Shown here in pieces: positions 33,196 to 43,012 of a DNA stretch of 64,000 nucleotides. The position numbers and the translations under genes were made by a program. Source of the stretch: Pseudomonas schmalbachii (lineage in GTDB: Bacteria > Pseudomonadota > Gammaproteobacteria > Pseudomonadales > Pseudomonadaceae); the NCBI RefSeq assembly GCF_017589465.1, contig NZ_JAELYA010000007.1, positions 124,001 through 188,000 on the forward strand, given 5' to 3'. Each line of letters begins with the position of its first letter. Positions within the stretch are counted from its first letter, which is position 1. The notes beneath the pieces were generated by a model that did no database searches, had not been told where the DNA came from, and saw only the letters and a list, made by a program, of their open reading frames with translations.

Positions 33196-34434
33196 ATGCT
33201 GGGAAAAATCAGTTACTCACTACTTAACAATATAGCAGTCGCCATCTTCCCAGTTATAACAATCCCTATAGTACTACATAAGATACCTTTGGATACGTAT
33301 GGTGAATACATAAGTATCTATCTCGCATATACAATTGCCAACAGCATAGTCATCCTCTCATTTTCATCAAGCGCAAACCGATCTTATCTAGAGTCGACAT
33401 TAAGAAAAGAAGAAGAAAAGTGTTTCATAAAACTAATCACATGCCAATTTTTATTGACAATACCATTATTTTTAATTTATACAACAGCAACAACCATTAT
33501 ACCAACAAACAACAAAGCAATAACATGCCTATTTCTTATAGCCACAATTTCATCTTCATTAAATGTCGACTGGTATTTTTACGCCAAACAATTATACAAA
33601 ATGTTATTTTGGAGAAACCTTTCACTAAGGGCAATCGCCATAATTCTTTTGCTGCTCAGCATAAAAAATGAAGGCGACATAACAATCTATGCACTAATAA
33701 CAAGCACCTTAATAGTTTCAACGAATCTCCTCGGTTTTCTTATGGCTTGGAAAGAAAACGTAACCAAGCCATTAAAAATCACAAAACTTCTCGACGCATG
33801 GCAAGAAATTAAAAGCGCAAAGCATTTCTATACCAACTCGGGAATCGCAACATCTTACCAACAACTAGACCAGATACTAATTGGCTCCTTACTAGGTGAA
33901 GCTCATCTTGCAAAATTAAATATCTTAAAACAACTAATTCTAGTCCCAACAAACATAACCGGCACTTATTCTAAATTCTTCACCACACAAGCTGTATTAT
34001 CGAGGAGTACTGGGACCTACAAAAAGACTATAAAAAGAACTCTCAAGGGGTTCGTATTATTATTATTAGCACTAGCTATTATAGGGTTACCACTTGGGCT
34101 CCCGGTTATCAACTTCCTGACGGCCAGCCAAGCAGATTACTCTTTCAAAGATATAGCGCTATGCGCTGGTGTAGCCTTAAGCACATCCGCAGCAGTATTC
34201 ATAAACACTCAAATCAGCATTCCGCTAAAACTAGAAAAAATCAACACAGCATCAAATATATTCGTATCCGCAACAAGCTTATTGACAATGTATTCACTTC
34301 ACGAAGAGTATGGGTACTTAAGCGCGATAATTGGGCTATTAGCGGGTGAAACTCTCGGCGTACTCATAATGATAACGCTACACATCCTATACAAAAGAAA
34401 AAGAAACAACACAAACATCACTATTTCAAACTAA
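33196..34434 (+). CDS. wzx: Wzx-type O-unit flippase
   Basis: This protein of about 412 residues has some twelve hydrophobic segments and the N-terminal pattern SYSLLNNIAVAIFPVITIPI typical of polysaccharide flippases of the MATE/MOP superfamily. It should flip undecaprenyl-linked repeat units across the inner membrane. It is AT-rich, unlike flanking genes, and first in the O-unit cassette. Start choice is uncertain: ATG at 33196 or TTG five codons earlier; neither has a good ribosome site. Wzx versus another MOP transporter is inferred from context. Confidence 0.85.
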   Translation: MLGKISYSLLNNIAVAIFPVITIPIVLHKIPLDTYGEYISIYLAYTIANSIVILSFSSSANRSYLESTLRKEEEKCFIKLITCQFLLTIPLFLIYTTATTIIPTNNKAITCLFLIATISSSLNVDWYFYAKQLYKMLFWRNLSLRAIAIILLLLSIKNEGDITIYALITSTLIVSTNLLGFLMAWKENVTKPLKITKLLDAWQEIKSAKHFYTNSGIATSYQQLDQILIGSLLGEAHLAKLNILKQLILVPTNITGTYSKFFTTQAVLSRSTGTYKKTIKRTLKGFVLLLLALAIIGLPLGLPVINFLTASQADYSFKDIALCAGVALSTSAAVFINTQISIPLKLEKINTASNIFVSATSLLTMYSLHEEYGYLSAIIGLLAGETLGVLIMITLHILYKRKRNNTNITISN

Positions 34435-34445
34435 AATCATCCCTC

Positions 34446-35174
34446 ATGAATTTCCCTAAAATTATTGTTCTATCCCTTCCGCAAGAGAACTTGCGAAGGG
34501 CAAACATCCAGTCTCAACTTGAGAGTAGAGGACTGGCATTCTCATTTTTTGACGCACTAACTCCAGAACAACTTCCAGAAAAAATCCCAGAAGACACTCG
34601 CCTAACACAAGGGGAATATTGTTGTGCTAAGTGCCATAACCTAATCTACTCCGTGGCAAAAAATCACAACTACACAGTGATACTTGAAGACGACGCAATT
34701 CTACAAGAGAATTTCGACGCAACAGTACTCGAAATAATCAATATTATTGAAAATTTGAACAAAAAGCCTGATGTCATTATCCTGGGCTACTCAAAAATCC
34801 CACCAGAGGACAAAAGAAAAATATTCAGGTTCAATCCACTTAAAATAAAGAAAAGCACAGACTTGGTGAAGTTAGGCCACCCTCATAGAGAATGGAAATG
34901 CGGGACAGTTGCTTACCTAGTTACAAAAACTGGAGCCTCAAAGCTGTCGAGCCTCACTAAAAACATTATTGCAACTGCTGATGACTGGAATCACTTCCGC
35001 AATAATGACATTGAGATCTGGCATAGTAACCCCTTGCTTGTCCTAGAGGGATACAGAAATTTTGATAGCGCAATTGAAAAAGAGCGGATGAATTTCAAAG
35101 AAAACAACCCATTATTCAATATAATACGATACGCTCGAGGCTTTGCAAGAAGTATAAAACTAGCCTTTTCTTAG
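34446..35174 (+). CDS. Glycosyltransferase family 25 protein
   Basis: This 242-residue protein has the GT25 layout: PKIIVLSLPQENLRRANIQS at the N-terminus, RLTQGEYCCAKCHNLIY, then VILEDDAIL with the metal/sugar-binding acidic motif, and a downstream GTVAYLVTKTGASKL. Family members usually add galactose or glucose in lipooligosaccharide or capsule assembly. It starts 11 bases after wzx and belongs to the AT-rich cassette. Donor and linkage cannot be read from the sequence. Confidence 0.87.
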   Translation: MNFPKIIVLSLPQENLRRANIQSQLESRGLAFSFFDALTPEQLPEKIPEDTRLTQGEYCCAKCHNLIYSVAKNHNYTVILEDDAILQENFDATVLEIINIIENLNKKPDVIILGYSKIPPEDKRKIFRFNPLKIKKSTDLVKLGHPHREWKCGTVAYLVTKTGASKLSSLTKNIIATADDWNHFRNNDIEIWHSNPLLVLEGYRNFDSAIEKERMNFKENNPLFNIIRYARGFARSIKLAFS

Positions 35175-35200
35175 AAGCCCCAGAGCAATCTCCAATCAAA

Positions 35201-36193
35201 ATGAATACGCTTCGAATTTCACCAACAAAGCTAATAGCGGGAATAGCATTCCTACCTATATTCATATTTATTTCCTGGACATCTGCATTCGAAACAGAAA
35301 TGATTCTGGATAATGAAATGTATCTATCTAGATATATGAATATTTCTATGAATCCCTTCCCCTTCGGCATTGAGTTTGTGCCAGCCCTTATAATGCACGC
35401 CAGCTCCCTGCTCGGACTTTCTTATTTTGAATTTCTATTCATAAAAAGCCTTTCTTGGATATTCATATTAAATAGAATATCCAACACCATTGGAAAAGGC
35501 AGCATCATAAAAATAATTTTAATGCTCGCATTTTTATTACCTTCATTCCACTCAATCACAGCCTTCTTATTAAGGCAATCTTTTGCTTTTGAATTTGCGA
35601 TACTTGCTATTACATCTAGAAATCCGCGCACAAAATTAATTTACTCAATATTGATGATATTTAGTCAGATATCATCAATATTATGGCTTCCACTAATTTT
35701 GCGGGATCTTTCAAAAATTTTTCTCAATAAATCAATGCTGGGCACAATTTTATTTATAGGAATCGTCAACTCAGTTTTCAAACTTGACTTCCACTCCCCA
35801 TTTATCCAAATATCCAACGATATAATTAATATTTCAGGAATATTCTCAAACAACCTTCAGACAAAAGTTGACTTCTATACATCAGGGCATCACTCCATTG
35901 ATTCGGCGAGCACGGCGTCAATTAAAAATACAATAGCGATCTATGTGTCTCTTTTCTTTCTTTTGCTATCTCGTCGTGAGAAATCACATAAGGACATCCA
36001 TAAAATTACATCAATCTTTATATTAACTGCTGCATTTTTCTTCATATTCTATACGAACCCTATATTGGCCAATCGTCTTGGTTATGCCGCATACTTTCTA
36101 CCAGGAATATTCTTAACACTATCCCTTGAAAACCTCCTTCGCTCCTATAACTTGGGGAGCCTGTATAAACTACCCACTATAAGAAGGATATAA
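35201..36193 (+). CDS. wzy: Candidate O-unit polymerase (Wzy, EpsG-like)
   Basis: This 330-residue protein has eight to ten hydrophobic segments and a soluble loop around residues 220-240 (VDFYTSGHHSIDSAST). The N-terminal motif DNEMYLSRY resembles the D-x2-x-Y region of EpsG-type polymerases. It is the only polytopic protein of the cassette besides the flippase, so Wzy is the natural role, but sequence alone is weak. It is very AT-rich. Three bases separate it from the next gene. Confidence 0.65.
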   Translation: MNTLRISPTKLIAGIAFLPIFIFISWTSAFETEMILDNEMYLSRYMNISMNPFPFGIEFVPALIMHASSLLGLSYFEFLFIKSLSWIFILNRISNTIGKGSIIKIILMLAFLLPSFHSITAFLLRQSFAFEFAILAITSRNPRTKLIYSILMIFSQISSILWLPLILRDLSKIFLNKSMLGTILFIGIVNSVFKLDFHSPFIQISNDIINISGIFSNNLQTKVDFYTSGHHSIDSASTASIKNTIAIYVSLFFLLLSRREKSHKDIHKITSIFILTAAFFFIFYTNPILANRLGYAAYFLPGIFLTLSLENLLRSYNLGSLYKLPTIRRI

Positions 36194-36195
36194 TT

Positions 36196-37200
36196 ATGAA
36201 AATTCTTCACGTAACAGACTGTTACGCTGGTGGAGTTAGCAGAGCTATAGACACAATTACCAAAATCACTCCAACATACGACCACTACCTTGCGTGGTCC
36301 GGAAAAGAATCTCCAACAGAAAAATCAAATTACATCGAGACCTTCCAAATTCATGGTGGAATTCTAAAAAAAGTAAAGCTAGTACGAACACTAGTAAACA
36401 TAATTAGGCCTGATATTGTCCACGCTCACTCTAGTTGGGCAGGTGTTTACACTAGGCTTCTACCACTGCCATGCAGAGTCATATACCAACCACACTGCTT
36501 TGCATTCGATGACCCAGAAAGAAAGCCAACAACAAGAGCATTCTACTTCCTAGCGGAGTCCATACTAAGTAGAAACTCGGAATGCATAATTCATCTCTCT
36601 GAGCACGAAAAAAAACTAGCGTGTAAGATCAACTCAAAAGCCAAATCCTTATACTTACCCAATGCGCCGACAATTCAAAATCTCCCGAGCAAAAAAAAAT
36701 CTAACTCAATAAAAGAAATTGTCATGGTTGGACGTCTGGCCCCCCAAAAAGCGCCATTTTTTTTTGCCGAAACAATAAAATTAATTACAACTGAAGAGAA
36801 TATTAAATTCACCTGGATAGGTGATGGCGAAGAAAAATATAGAAAGATGCTATCCAAATTAGGTGTTGAAGTCACAGGCTGGCTTGATGAGGTGCAACTA
36901 GCCAATCGGCTATCCTCTGCATGCATCTATTTCCACACTGCTAGCTATGAAGGATATCCATTAAGTGTCCTTGACGCCGCATCCAGTGGGCTCGCTGTGT
37001 TAGTTCGTGACATTCCTGCCTTTAGTGAAGACACATTCATCAAAGTGAAGACCCCTTCAGAAGCAGCAGCGTCCATTCTGGAGTTAATAAAGGACACAGA
37101 AAAACTTAATCTCGCACGACAAGCGAATAATGCGACACTTGCACGAATGAACTACTCCACACAGAAAAAAGCACTGCTCAATATTTATAATGGAGAATAA
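36196..37200 (+). CDS. Glycosyltransferase family 4 protein
   Basis: This 334-residue GT-B enzyme has the N-terminal LHVTDCYAGGVSRAID, a middle VMVGRLAPQKAPFFFAETI and the C-terminal donor-site region SYEGYPLSVLDAASSGLAVL, the GT4 E-x7-E-like pattern with Asp in place of the second Glu. It would transfer a nucleotide-activated sugar to the growing lipid-linked unit at the cytoplasmic face. It lies tight after the candidate polymerase, in the AT-rich cassette. Sugar specificity is unknown. Confidence 0.88.
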   Translation: MKILHVTDCYAGGVSRAIDTITKITPTYDHYLAWSGKESPTEKSNYIETFQIHGGILKKVKLVRTLVNIIRPDIVHAHSSWAGVYTRLLPLPCRVIYQPHCFAFDDPERKPTTRAFYFLAESILSRNSECIIHLSEHEKKLACKINSKAKSLYLPNAPTIQNLPSKKKSNSIKEIVMVGRLAPQKAPFFFAETIKLITTEENIKFTWIGDGEEKYRKMLSKLGVEVTGWLDEVQLANRLSSACIYFHTASYEGYPLSVLDAASSGLAVLVRDIPAFSEDTFIKVKTPSEAAASILELIKDTEKLNLARQANNATLARMNYSTQKKALLNIYNGE

Positions 37201-37201
37201 T

Positions 37202-38233
37202 ATGGAGGTGCACTTTCCTGAGCGAATAATTGATCGCCACGTAGGTGGGAACACTACCTATACTCGAAAAATATCACAAGGTTTGCAGGCTAGGGGAGTG
37301 AATGTCAGAAGGATTCCGGCAGGAAGATCTCCATACAGTACGATCTTTTACGAATCACTTTATGGTTTAAGAAAATTCAGCAAGGACACAATTCTGCATT
37401 ACTCAGCAGACACAGGGCCTCTTTTTAAGACAAGGAGCAAATCAATTGTAACAGTTCACGGAGTCGCAAGCCGCTGGATTAATGTAGCGCGCACCTCAAC
37501 GCAAGAGTACATATGGCGAAGAAGAGTTGGCCTTGCAATCAAATCCACCAACAACATAATAACTGTTTCAAATTCGAGCGCTGACGACATAGCTGAAATA
37601 TTTGGCGTGGACCGCAAGAGTATAAAAGTAATTCATCACGGTATCGATACCGATGTCTTCTCCCAAAAAACGCAATTATCTGAAAATATTGCGAAGATAC
37701 TGCCGAGCCAATATGTACTATATCTTGGCAACCTAGAACCGAGGAAGAACATAATCCCTCTTATAGACGCTTTTAGGTCGCCGGATCTCAGAGCTCTAAA
37801 TATCCCACTTGTAATTGCCGGAAGACCAGCCTGGAACTACAAGGAAATTCTCAAAGCTATCAACAACTCAAAAAATGTTATCTATCTAGGCTTTGTAGAT
37901 GACAGTGACAGAGTGGCACTTATGCAAAACTCGTCACTCTTTGCCTTTCCTAGCTTATACGAAGGCTTCGGGTTTCCAATTCTAGAAGCATTGGCAGCTG
38001 GAACAGTTGTAATTACCTCAAGAAAAGGTTCTCTGGCAGAGGTTTCAGGCCCTTCTTTAGCATTTCAAGAGTTAGACTCAGGATCCATAGCATCAGGAAT
38101 CCATGACGCGCTAACCAATAATAAGGAACGACTAAACTGCATAAAAAATGCCCCCGACTGGGTTTCAAAATTCAGTTGGAACTCAAGCATAGACAAGCAT
38201 ATTGAAACCTACAAAGAGCTAATAAACTCATGA
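37202..38233 (+). CDS. Glycosyltransferase family 4 protein
   Basis: This 343-residue GT-B enzyme is of the mannosyl/rhamnosyl-transferase-like GT4 branch. VGGNTTYTRKISQGLQARG lies at the N-terminus, YLGNLEPRKNIIPLIDAF in the hinge and PSLYEGFGFPILEALAAGTV holds the E-x7-E donor motif. I start it at the ATG one base after the preceding stop because GGAG sits just upstream; an ATG four codons earlier is in frame. The next gene overlaps its stop by four bases. The donor could be GDP-mannose or dTDP-rhamnose, given the pathways in the locus (inference). Confidence 0.88.
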   Translation: MEVHFPERIIDRHVGGNTTYTRKISQGLQARGVNVRRIPAGRSPYSTIFYESLYGLRKFSKDTILHYSADTGPLFKTRSKSIVTVHGVASRWINVARTSTQEYIWRRRVGLAIKSTNNIITVSNSSADDIAEIFGVDRKSIKVIHHGIDTDVFSQKTQLSENIAKILPSQYVLYLGNLEPRKNIIPLIDAFRSPDLRALNIPLVIAGRPAWNYKEILKAINNSKNVIYLGFVDDSDRVALMQNSSLFAFPSLYEGFGFPILEALAAGTVVITSRKGSLAEVSGPSLAFQELDSGSIASGIHDALTNNKERLNCIKNAPDWVSKFSWNSSIDKHIETYKELINS

Positions 38234-39288
38234 ATAAGGTTCTGATATTGCATGCTTATAGCGCAGAAAATGCCGGTGACGGGCTATTAGTCTCACAAGC
38301 CATAAATCTCGCCAAAGAAGCTCTTGGCGAACAAATTGAAATTACAATCTGCGCATCGCACCCGAAATCATTCGCCCAACTTAGCAACATAAAAATACTG
38401 GACTCCATGCCCAAATGGTATGGATACAACACAAGATACTTAAGAACCCTTTTTTCGGCAAGAAAGTTTGATGTCATCATTGGTGTCGGCGGAGGATACT
38501 TGAGAGCCGGAAATTACAATGAGGCTTTAAAGACATTATTAGTTCACGGGCCACAGCTTATTTGCGCAGCATTCAATGGCCGCAAATCAATATACCTCCC
38601 CCAGAGCATTGGCCCTATTCACAGAATATTAAAACCCACCTTCTATTTACTCCTTAGTAAACTACGCAATGTGTTCCTCCGAGACAATAGGAGCATGAGC
38701 GATTTTCCTGTTCCAACAGCAAGCAGAATGGCCGATCTAGCCATACTTGAGGTTTTCAAAAACACTGAATGTAAGCTAGAACTAGCTAGCCTCGAACCAA
38801 TTTTCTCTGTACGTTTCTTAAACGGCATCATCCCAATAGGCGTGCTAGACTTAATATCACGCTTTGAGATTTATGACGCCTATATTCAAAGCACTGTTCG
38901 CAGCAATGATGACAGACCCGCCACAAGCTTATTGAGGCCCCAACATATAATTCCAAGAGAGAATTTTATAGACCGAAACAATAAACCCAGAGTTGTTATT
39001 GCAATGCGGTTACATGCGGCATTAATGGCGCTCGCTGCCGGTCACTTTGTTATACATCTCTCTTATGAAAGAAAGGGATTCGGCGCCTTTGGCGACCTAG
39101 GACTTCCCCAATACGTCCACAATGTCAACAACTTCTGTATCGACACCATTTATAGTCAAATACACTCGCTAACTGAAGACATAGATGTTCGTAGCGCCTA
39201 TAAAAAATGTATAGCAAGCGCTAAAAGCAAGACACTACTAGAGCACGACTCCATACTCAAACACATAAGAAAACTAGCAACCAATTAA
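38230..39288 (+). CDS. Polysaccharide pyruvyl transferase family protein
   Basis: This 352-residue protein shows the family start VLILHAYSAENAGDGLLVSQ, the DVIIGVGGGYL loop, YLPQSIGPI and the C-terminal RLHAALMALAAGHFVI. Members add pyruvate from phosphoenolpyruvate as a ketal on a sugar, putting a negative charge on the polymer. Its start overlaps the preceding GT4 stop (ATGA), and it ends the AT-rich cassette. A few relatives have other roles, so the pyruvylated product is an inference. Confidence 0.87.
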   Translation: MNKVLILHAYSAENAGDGLLVSQAINLAKEALGEQIEITICASHPKSFAQLSNIKILDSMPKWYGYNTRYLRTLFSARKFDVIIGVGGGYLRAGNYNEALKTLLVHGPQLICAAFNGRKSIYLPQSIGPIHRILKPTFYLLLSKLRNVFLRDNRSMSDFPVPTASRMADLAILEVFKNTECKLELASLEPIFSVRFLNGIIPIGVLDLISRFEIYDAYIQSTVRSNDDRPATSLLRPQHIIPRENFIDRNNKPRVVIAMRLHAALMALAAGHFVIHLSYERKGFGAFGDLGLPQYVHNVNNFCIDTIYSQIHSLTEDIDVRSAYKKCIASAKSKTLLEHDSILKHIRKLATN

Positions 39289-39348
39289 AGCAAAACTAAC
39301 CCACCCAACATTCTTATAAAAAATCACTCCCTACACATAGGAAAATAA

Positions 39349-40767
39349 ATGAACCTCTCATTAGTTCCTGTAGTTATGGCTGGAGGATCAGGATCACGTC
39401 TTTGGCCATTGTCACGCCAACTCAATCCTAAGCAATTTCTTCCACTAGCGAACGGTGAGCTATCGATGCTGCAAGCCACAATTCGGCGTTTGGAAGGGCT
39501 CAATGTCGCTCTTCCATATCTAATCTGCAACGATCAGCACCGATTTCTCGCAGCCGAACAACTCCGCCAATTGGGGATGGAACAGGCCAAAATTTTGCTT
39601 GAGCCAGCTGGCCGTAATACTGCGCCAGCAATTGCACTCGCTGCACTGCAGGCCATAGATGAAGCGAATGATCCAATCCTCTTGGTGCAGGCAGCTGACC
39701 ATCTGATCCGGGACGTTGCTTCGTTTCACTCAGGCATCCGTTCAGCTTTGCCGCTTGTTGCAGAAGGCAAGCTGGTTACCTTTGGAATTGTCCCCAACCA
39801 CCCGGAAACTGGTTACGGCTACATCGAAAAAGGTGAGCCAGTAAGCGACAGTGGATATATGGTTATCCGCTTCGTCGAAAAGCCGACTTTGCTCACCGCT
39901 CAAGAGTATTTTGTAAGCGGTAGACACTACTGGAACAGCGGCATGTTCATGTTCCGCGCTAGCCGATATCTAGAAGAGCTTGAACGGTTCCGCCCTGACA
40001 TTCTCGATGCCTGCCGGAAGGCCATCGCCGGCGCCACTCAGGACATGCACTTCACTCGCGTTGAGCCAACAGAGTTTCTGGCCTGCCCAGAGGACTCCAT
40101 CGATTATGCAGTAATGGAAAAGACTACCGACGCAGTAATGGTGCCATTAGATGCAGGGTGGAGCGATATTGGGTCTTGGTCTGCTCTTTGGGATGCGAGC
40201 CAGAAGAATGAACAAGGAAACGTATTCAAAGGCGACGTTTTCGATGAGCAGACGCGCCAGACCTACGTCCATGCCGATAGCCGACTGGTTGCAACCGTCG
40301 GGTTAGAAAATCTGGTAATCGTGGAAACTAAGGATGCAGTACTCGTTGCACATAAAGATCATGTTCAGGATGTAAAAAAGATCGTCGACCGTTTGAAGAA
40401 AGAAACTCGCAGCGAGCATCTGAACCATCGAGAAGTTTATCGCCCATGGGGCATTTATGAATCTATCGACAATGGCAAACGCTACCAAGTAAAGCGGATT
40501 ACTGTACAACCCGGCGCTAAACTCTCTGTTCAAATGCACCACCACCGAGCAGAACACTGGATTGTCGTCAGCGGAACAGCAAAGGTGACCAATGGTGACC
40601 AGATCTATTTAGTAACAGAGAACCAGTCGACCTATATCCCTACAGGCCAGATTCATGCTTTGGAAAACCCCGGAAAGATTCCGCTAGAGCTGATCGAAGT
40701 TCAATCCGGCACTTATCTCGGCGAAGATGACATTATTCGCTTCGAAGACAAGTACGGCAGAGCTTGA
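39349..40767 (+). CDS. manC: Mannose-1-phosphate guanylyltransferase / mannose-6-phosphate isomerase
   Basis: This 472-residue bifunctional type II enzyme makes GDP-mannose. The pyrophosphorylase signature [12 protein letters not shown] is at residues 12-23, with FVEKP for sugar binding; the C-terminal cupin with [17 protein letters not shown] is the isomerase domain. No phosphomannomutase, gmd or rmd gene is in the window, so mannose 1-phosphate must come from elsewhere (for example AlgC). The composition is between the AT-rich cassette and the high-GC rml genes. Start is ATG with AGGA upstream. Confidence 0.94.
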   Translation: MNLSLVPVVMAGGSGSRLWPLSRQLNPKQFLPLANGELSMLQATIRRLEGLNVALPYLICNDQHRFLAAEQLRQLGMEQAKILLEPAGRNTAPAIALAALQAIDEANDPILLVQAADHLIRDVASFHSGIRSALPLVAEGKLVTFGIVPNHPETGYGYIEKGEPVSDSGYMVIRFVEKPTLLTAQEYFVSGRHYWNSGMFMFRASRYLEELERFRPDILDACRKAIAGATQDMHFTRVEPTEFLACPEDSIDYAVMEKTTDAVMVPLDAGWSDIGSWSALWDASQKNEQGNVFKGDVFDEQTRQTYVHADSRLVATVGLENLVIVETKDAVLVAHKDHVQDVKKIVDRLKKETRSEHLNHREVYRPWGIYESIDNGKRYQVKRITVQPGAKLSVQMHHHRAEHWIVVSGTAKVTNGDQIYLVTENQSTYIPTGQIHALENPGKIPLELIEVQSGTYLGEDDIIRFEDKYGRA

Positions 40768-40807
40768 TCCTCAAAACTAATGAAAACACCACATGGGACT
40801 CTCAATA

Positions 40808-41830
40808 ATGACTGAAACGGTCCTTGTAACCGGCGGCGCTGGTTATATCGGCTCGCACATGACACTTTCCCTACTCGAAGCCGGCATCCAAGTGGTAGTA
40901 TTGGATAATCTTTGCAATAGCACAGCTGAATCATTACGGCGGATTGAGCGTATATGCGGTAAGGCACCTGTATTTATCCAGGGTGACATTCGTAACAATG
41001 CAATACTAGATAACATTTTCACTGAGCATCGCATTGACGCAGTACTGCATTTTGCGGGCCTTAAAGCTGTTGGTGAGAGCGTTCAGAAACCGCTCGACTA
41101 TTACTCCAACAATGTCGCTGGCAGCCTGAACCTTTATCAGGCAATGGCCCGTGCAGGGGTGTTTCATTTGGTATTCAGTTCTTCAGCCACCGTCTATGGC
41201 GAACCTGAGCAAATGCCGATCAGCGAGAATGCCCCTATAGGTACTCCTACTAATCCTTATGGGCGCTCGAAGCTCATGGTAGAGGAGTTACTCAAGGATT
41301 TGGCGCACTCCGATCCGCGCTGGAGTATTGCTCTACTGCGCTATTTCAATCCGATTGGCGCTCACGAGAGCGGCTTAATCGGAGAGGACCCCAATGGAAT
41401 TCCCAACAATTTGCTGCCCTACATCAGTCAAGTCAGCATCGGCAAGCTCAAGGAACTTGCCGTATTCGGAAACGACTATTCCACTCGCGATGGAACAGGT
41501 ATTCGTGACTACATCCATGTAGTCGATCTGGCTGACGGTCACCTAAAAGCCCTGCAAGCAATTTCCACTCAGAGCGGTATACATGTATGGAACCTTGGAA
41601 CCGGAACTGGCTACAGCGTGCTGGAAATGATTAAAGCATTTGAGCACGCCAGCGGGGTGCCTGTACCGTATCGCATCGCACCTCGTCGTCCCGGCGACAT
41701 CGCTGAATGCTGGGCAGACCCCTCCAAGGCCGCTCGCGAGCTAGGTTGGCAAGCCAAACGAGGATTGGAAGAAATGATGCTCGATACTTGGCGATGGCAA
41801 TCAGGCAACCCACAGGGGTATATGGAGTAG
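40808..41830 (+). CDS. galE: UDP-glucose 4-epimerase
   Basis: This 340-residue short-chain dehydrogenase-type enzyme interconverts UDP-glucose and UDP-galactose (some relatives also the N-acetyl forms). GGAGYIGS lies at residues 9-16, the catalytic pair is Y151-G-R-S-K155, and NPIGAHESGLIGEDP is GalE-typical. I prefer the second ATG (MTETVLVTGG) because the N-terminal strand starts there; five codons upstream another ATG is open. It follows manC by 40 bases. It supplies galactose for the repeat unit. Confidence 0.94.
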   Translation: MTETVLVTGGAGYIGSHMTLSLLEAGIQVVVLDNLCNSTAESLRRIERICGKAPVFIQGDIRNNAILDNIFTEHRIDAVLHFAGLKAVGESVQKPLDYYSNNVAGSLNLYQAMARAGVFHLVFSSSATVYGEPEQMPISENAPIGTPTNPYGRSKLMVEELLKDLAHSDPRWSIALLRYFNPIGAHESGLIGEDPNGIPNNLLPYISQVSIGKLKELAVFGNDYSTRDGTGIRDYIHVVDLADGHLKALQAISTQSGIHVWNLGTGTGYSVLEMIKAFEHASGVPVPYRIAPRRPGDIAECWADPSKAARELGWQAKRGLEEMMLDTWRWQSGNPQGYME

Positions 41831-41862
41831 ACTGGCGCGTCAAAAATGCGGAGCAATAATTT

Positions 41863-42933
41863 GTGCGAATTCTAGTTACCGGCGGCGCCGGCTTCATCGG
41901 ATCAGCAGTGGTTCGCCACCTGATCCAGAACACCGATCACGAGGTCGCCAACCTCGACAAGCTCACCTATGCCGGCAATCTGGAGTCGCTGACCGATGTA
42001 GCCGGCTCGCCTCGTTACCGGTTCTACCAAGTGGACATCTGCGATGCAGCGGCCTTGGACAAGGTATTTTCCGAACTCCGCCCCACGTCTGTGATGCACC
42101 TGGCCGCCGAGTCGCACGTGGACCGCTCCATCGATGGGCCTGCCGAGTTCATCCAGACCAATATCGTTGGCACCTATACGCTGCTGGAGGCGGCCCGTCG
42201 CTACTGGAGCGGTCTGGAAGTAGAAGCCAAGGCCGCATTCCGCTTCCACCATATTTCTACCGATGAGGTGTATGGCGACCTCGAAGGTACGGATGATCTG
42301 TTCACCGAAAGCACTCCCTACTCGCCCAGTTCGCCCTACTCGGCCTCCAAGGCCAGTTCGGATCACCTGGTCCGCGCTTGGCAGCGTACTTACGGCCTGC
42401 CAGTGCTGGTGACCAACTGCTCGAACAACTACGGGCCCTATCACTTCCCCGAGAAGCTAATCCCGCACATGATCCTCAATGCCCTGGCCGGCAAGCCGCT
42501 ACCGGTATATGGCGACGGGTCGCAGATTCGTGACTGGCTGTATGTCGAGGATCATGCCCGGGCGCTGGTCGAGGTGGTTACGCGTGGGGTGGTCGGTGAG
42601 ACGTACAACATTGGTGGGCATAACGAGAAGCGTAATCTGGAGGTGGTGGAGACGATCTGCGACCTGATGGATGAGCTGGTTCCACGAAAGGGCGATCGCG
42701 AGCAAGCTCGCTCCTACAAGGAGCTGATTACTTTTGTGAAGGATCGGCCGGGGCATGATCGGCGGTACGCCATCGATGCTTCGAAGATCGAGCGTGAGCT
42801 GGGCTGGAAGCCGCAGGAGACCTTCGAGTCGGGTATCCGCAAGACGGTACAGTGGTATCTGGATAATCGTCAGTGGTGGGAACGGGTGCTGAGCGGTGAT
42901 TATCGTTTGGGCCGGTTGGGCGAAGGCGCCTGA
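41863..42933 (+). CDS. rmlB: dTDP-glucose 4,6-dehydratase
   Basis: This 356-residue enzyme performs the second step of dTDP-L-rhamnose synthesis. GGAGFIG is at residues 7-13, STDEVYGDL holds the catalytic Asp-Glu, and Y159-S-A-S-K163 is the active-site pair. [14 protein letters not shown] and [11 protein letters not shown] confirm RmlB. Residues 277-285 (GDREQARSY) are encoded by a 27-base sequence identical in type to the GTAGGAGCGAG repeats, inserted in frame in a normally variable loop. The start is GTG. Composition returns to high GC from here on. The order rmlB-A-C-D differs from P. aeruginosa rmlBDAC. Confidence 0.95.
   Translation: MRILVTGGAGFIGSAVVRHLIQNTDHEVANLDKLTYAGNLESLTDVAGSPRYRFYQVDICDAAALDKVFSELRPTSVMHLAAESHVDRSIDGPAEFIQTNIVGTYTLLEAARRYWSGLEVEAKAAFRFHHISTDEVYGDLEGTDDLFTESTPYSPSSPYSASKASSDHLVRAWQRTYGLPVLVTNCSNNYGPYHFPEKLIPHMILNALAGKPLPVYGDGSQIRDWLYVEDHARALVEVVTRGVVGETYNIGGHNEKRNLEVVETICDLMDELVPRKGDREQARSYKELITFVKDRPGHDRRYAIDASKIERELGWKPQETFESGIRKTVQWYLDNRQWWERVLSGDYRLGRLGEGA
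42691..42717 (-). repeat. REP sequence read in frame inside rmlB
   Basis: On the minus strand this reads GTAGGAGCGAGCTTGCTCGC, then GATCGCC, matching the REPs at 6245 and 32134. It spans exactly nine rmlB codons. Confidence 0.75.
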
Positions 42934-42936
42934 ACG

Positions 42937-42976
42937 CTGCTCGCGAGCAAGGACTAGGCGTCCCCCTCGCTCCTAC
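42937..42976. repeat. REP fragment between rmlB and rmlA
   Basis: The segment holds CTGCTCGCGAGCAAGGAC and ends in CCCCTCGCTCCTAC, like the right half of the REPIN at 6245. It begins four bases after the rmlB stop. Confidence 0.7.
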
Positions 42977-43012
42977 AGTTTCGATCCGATCTTCGAGTTT
43001 CTGGAGTTTTGA

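Noticed and set aside
33033-33227. 64-codon frame before wzx
   Set aside because: It overlaps the wzx start in another frame, has no ribosome site and no recognisable sequence.
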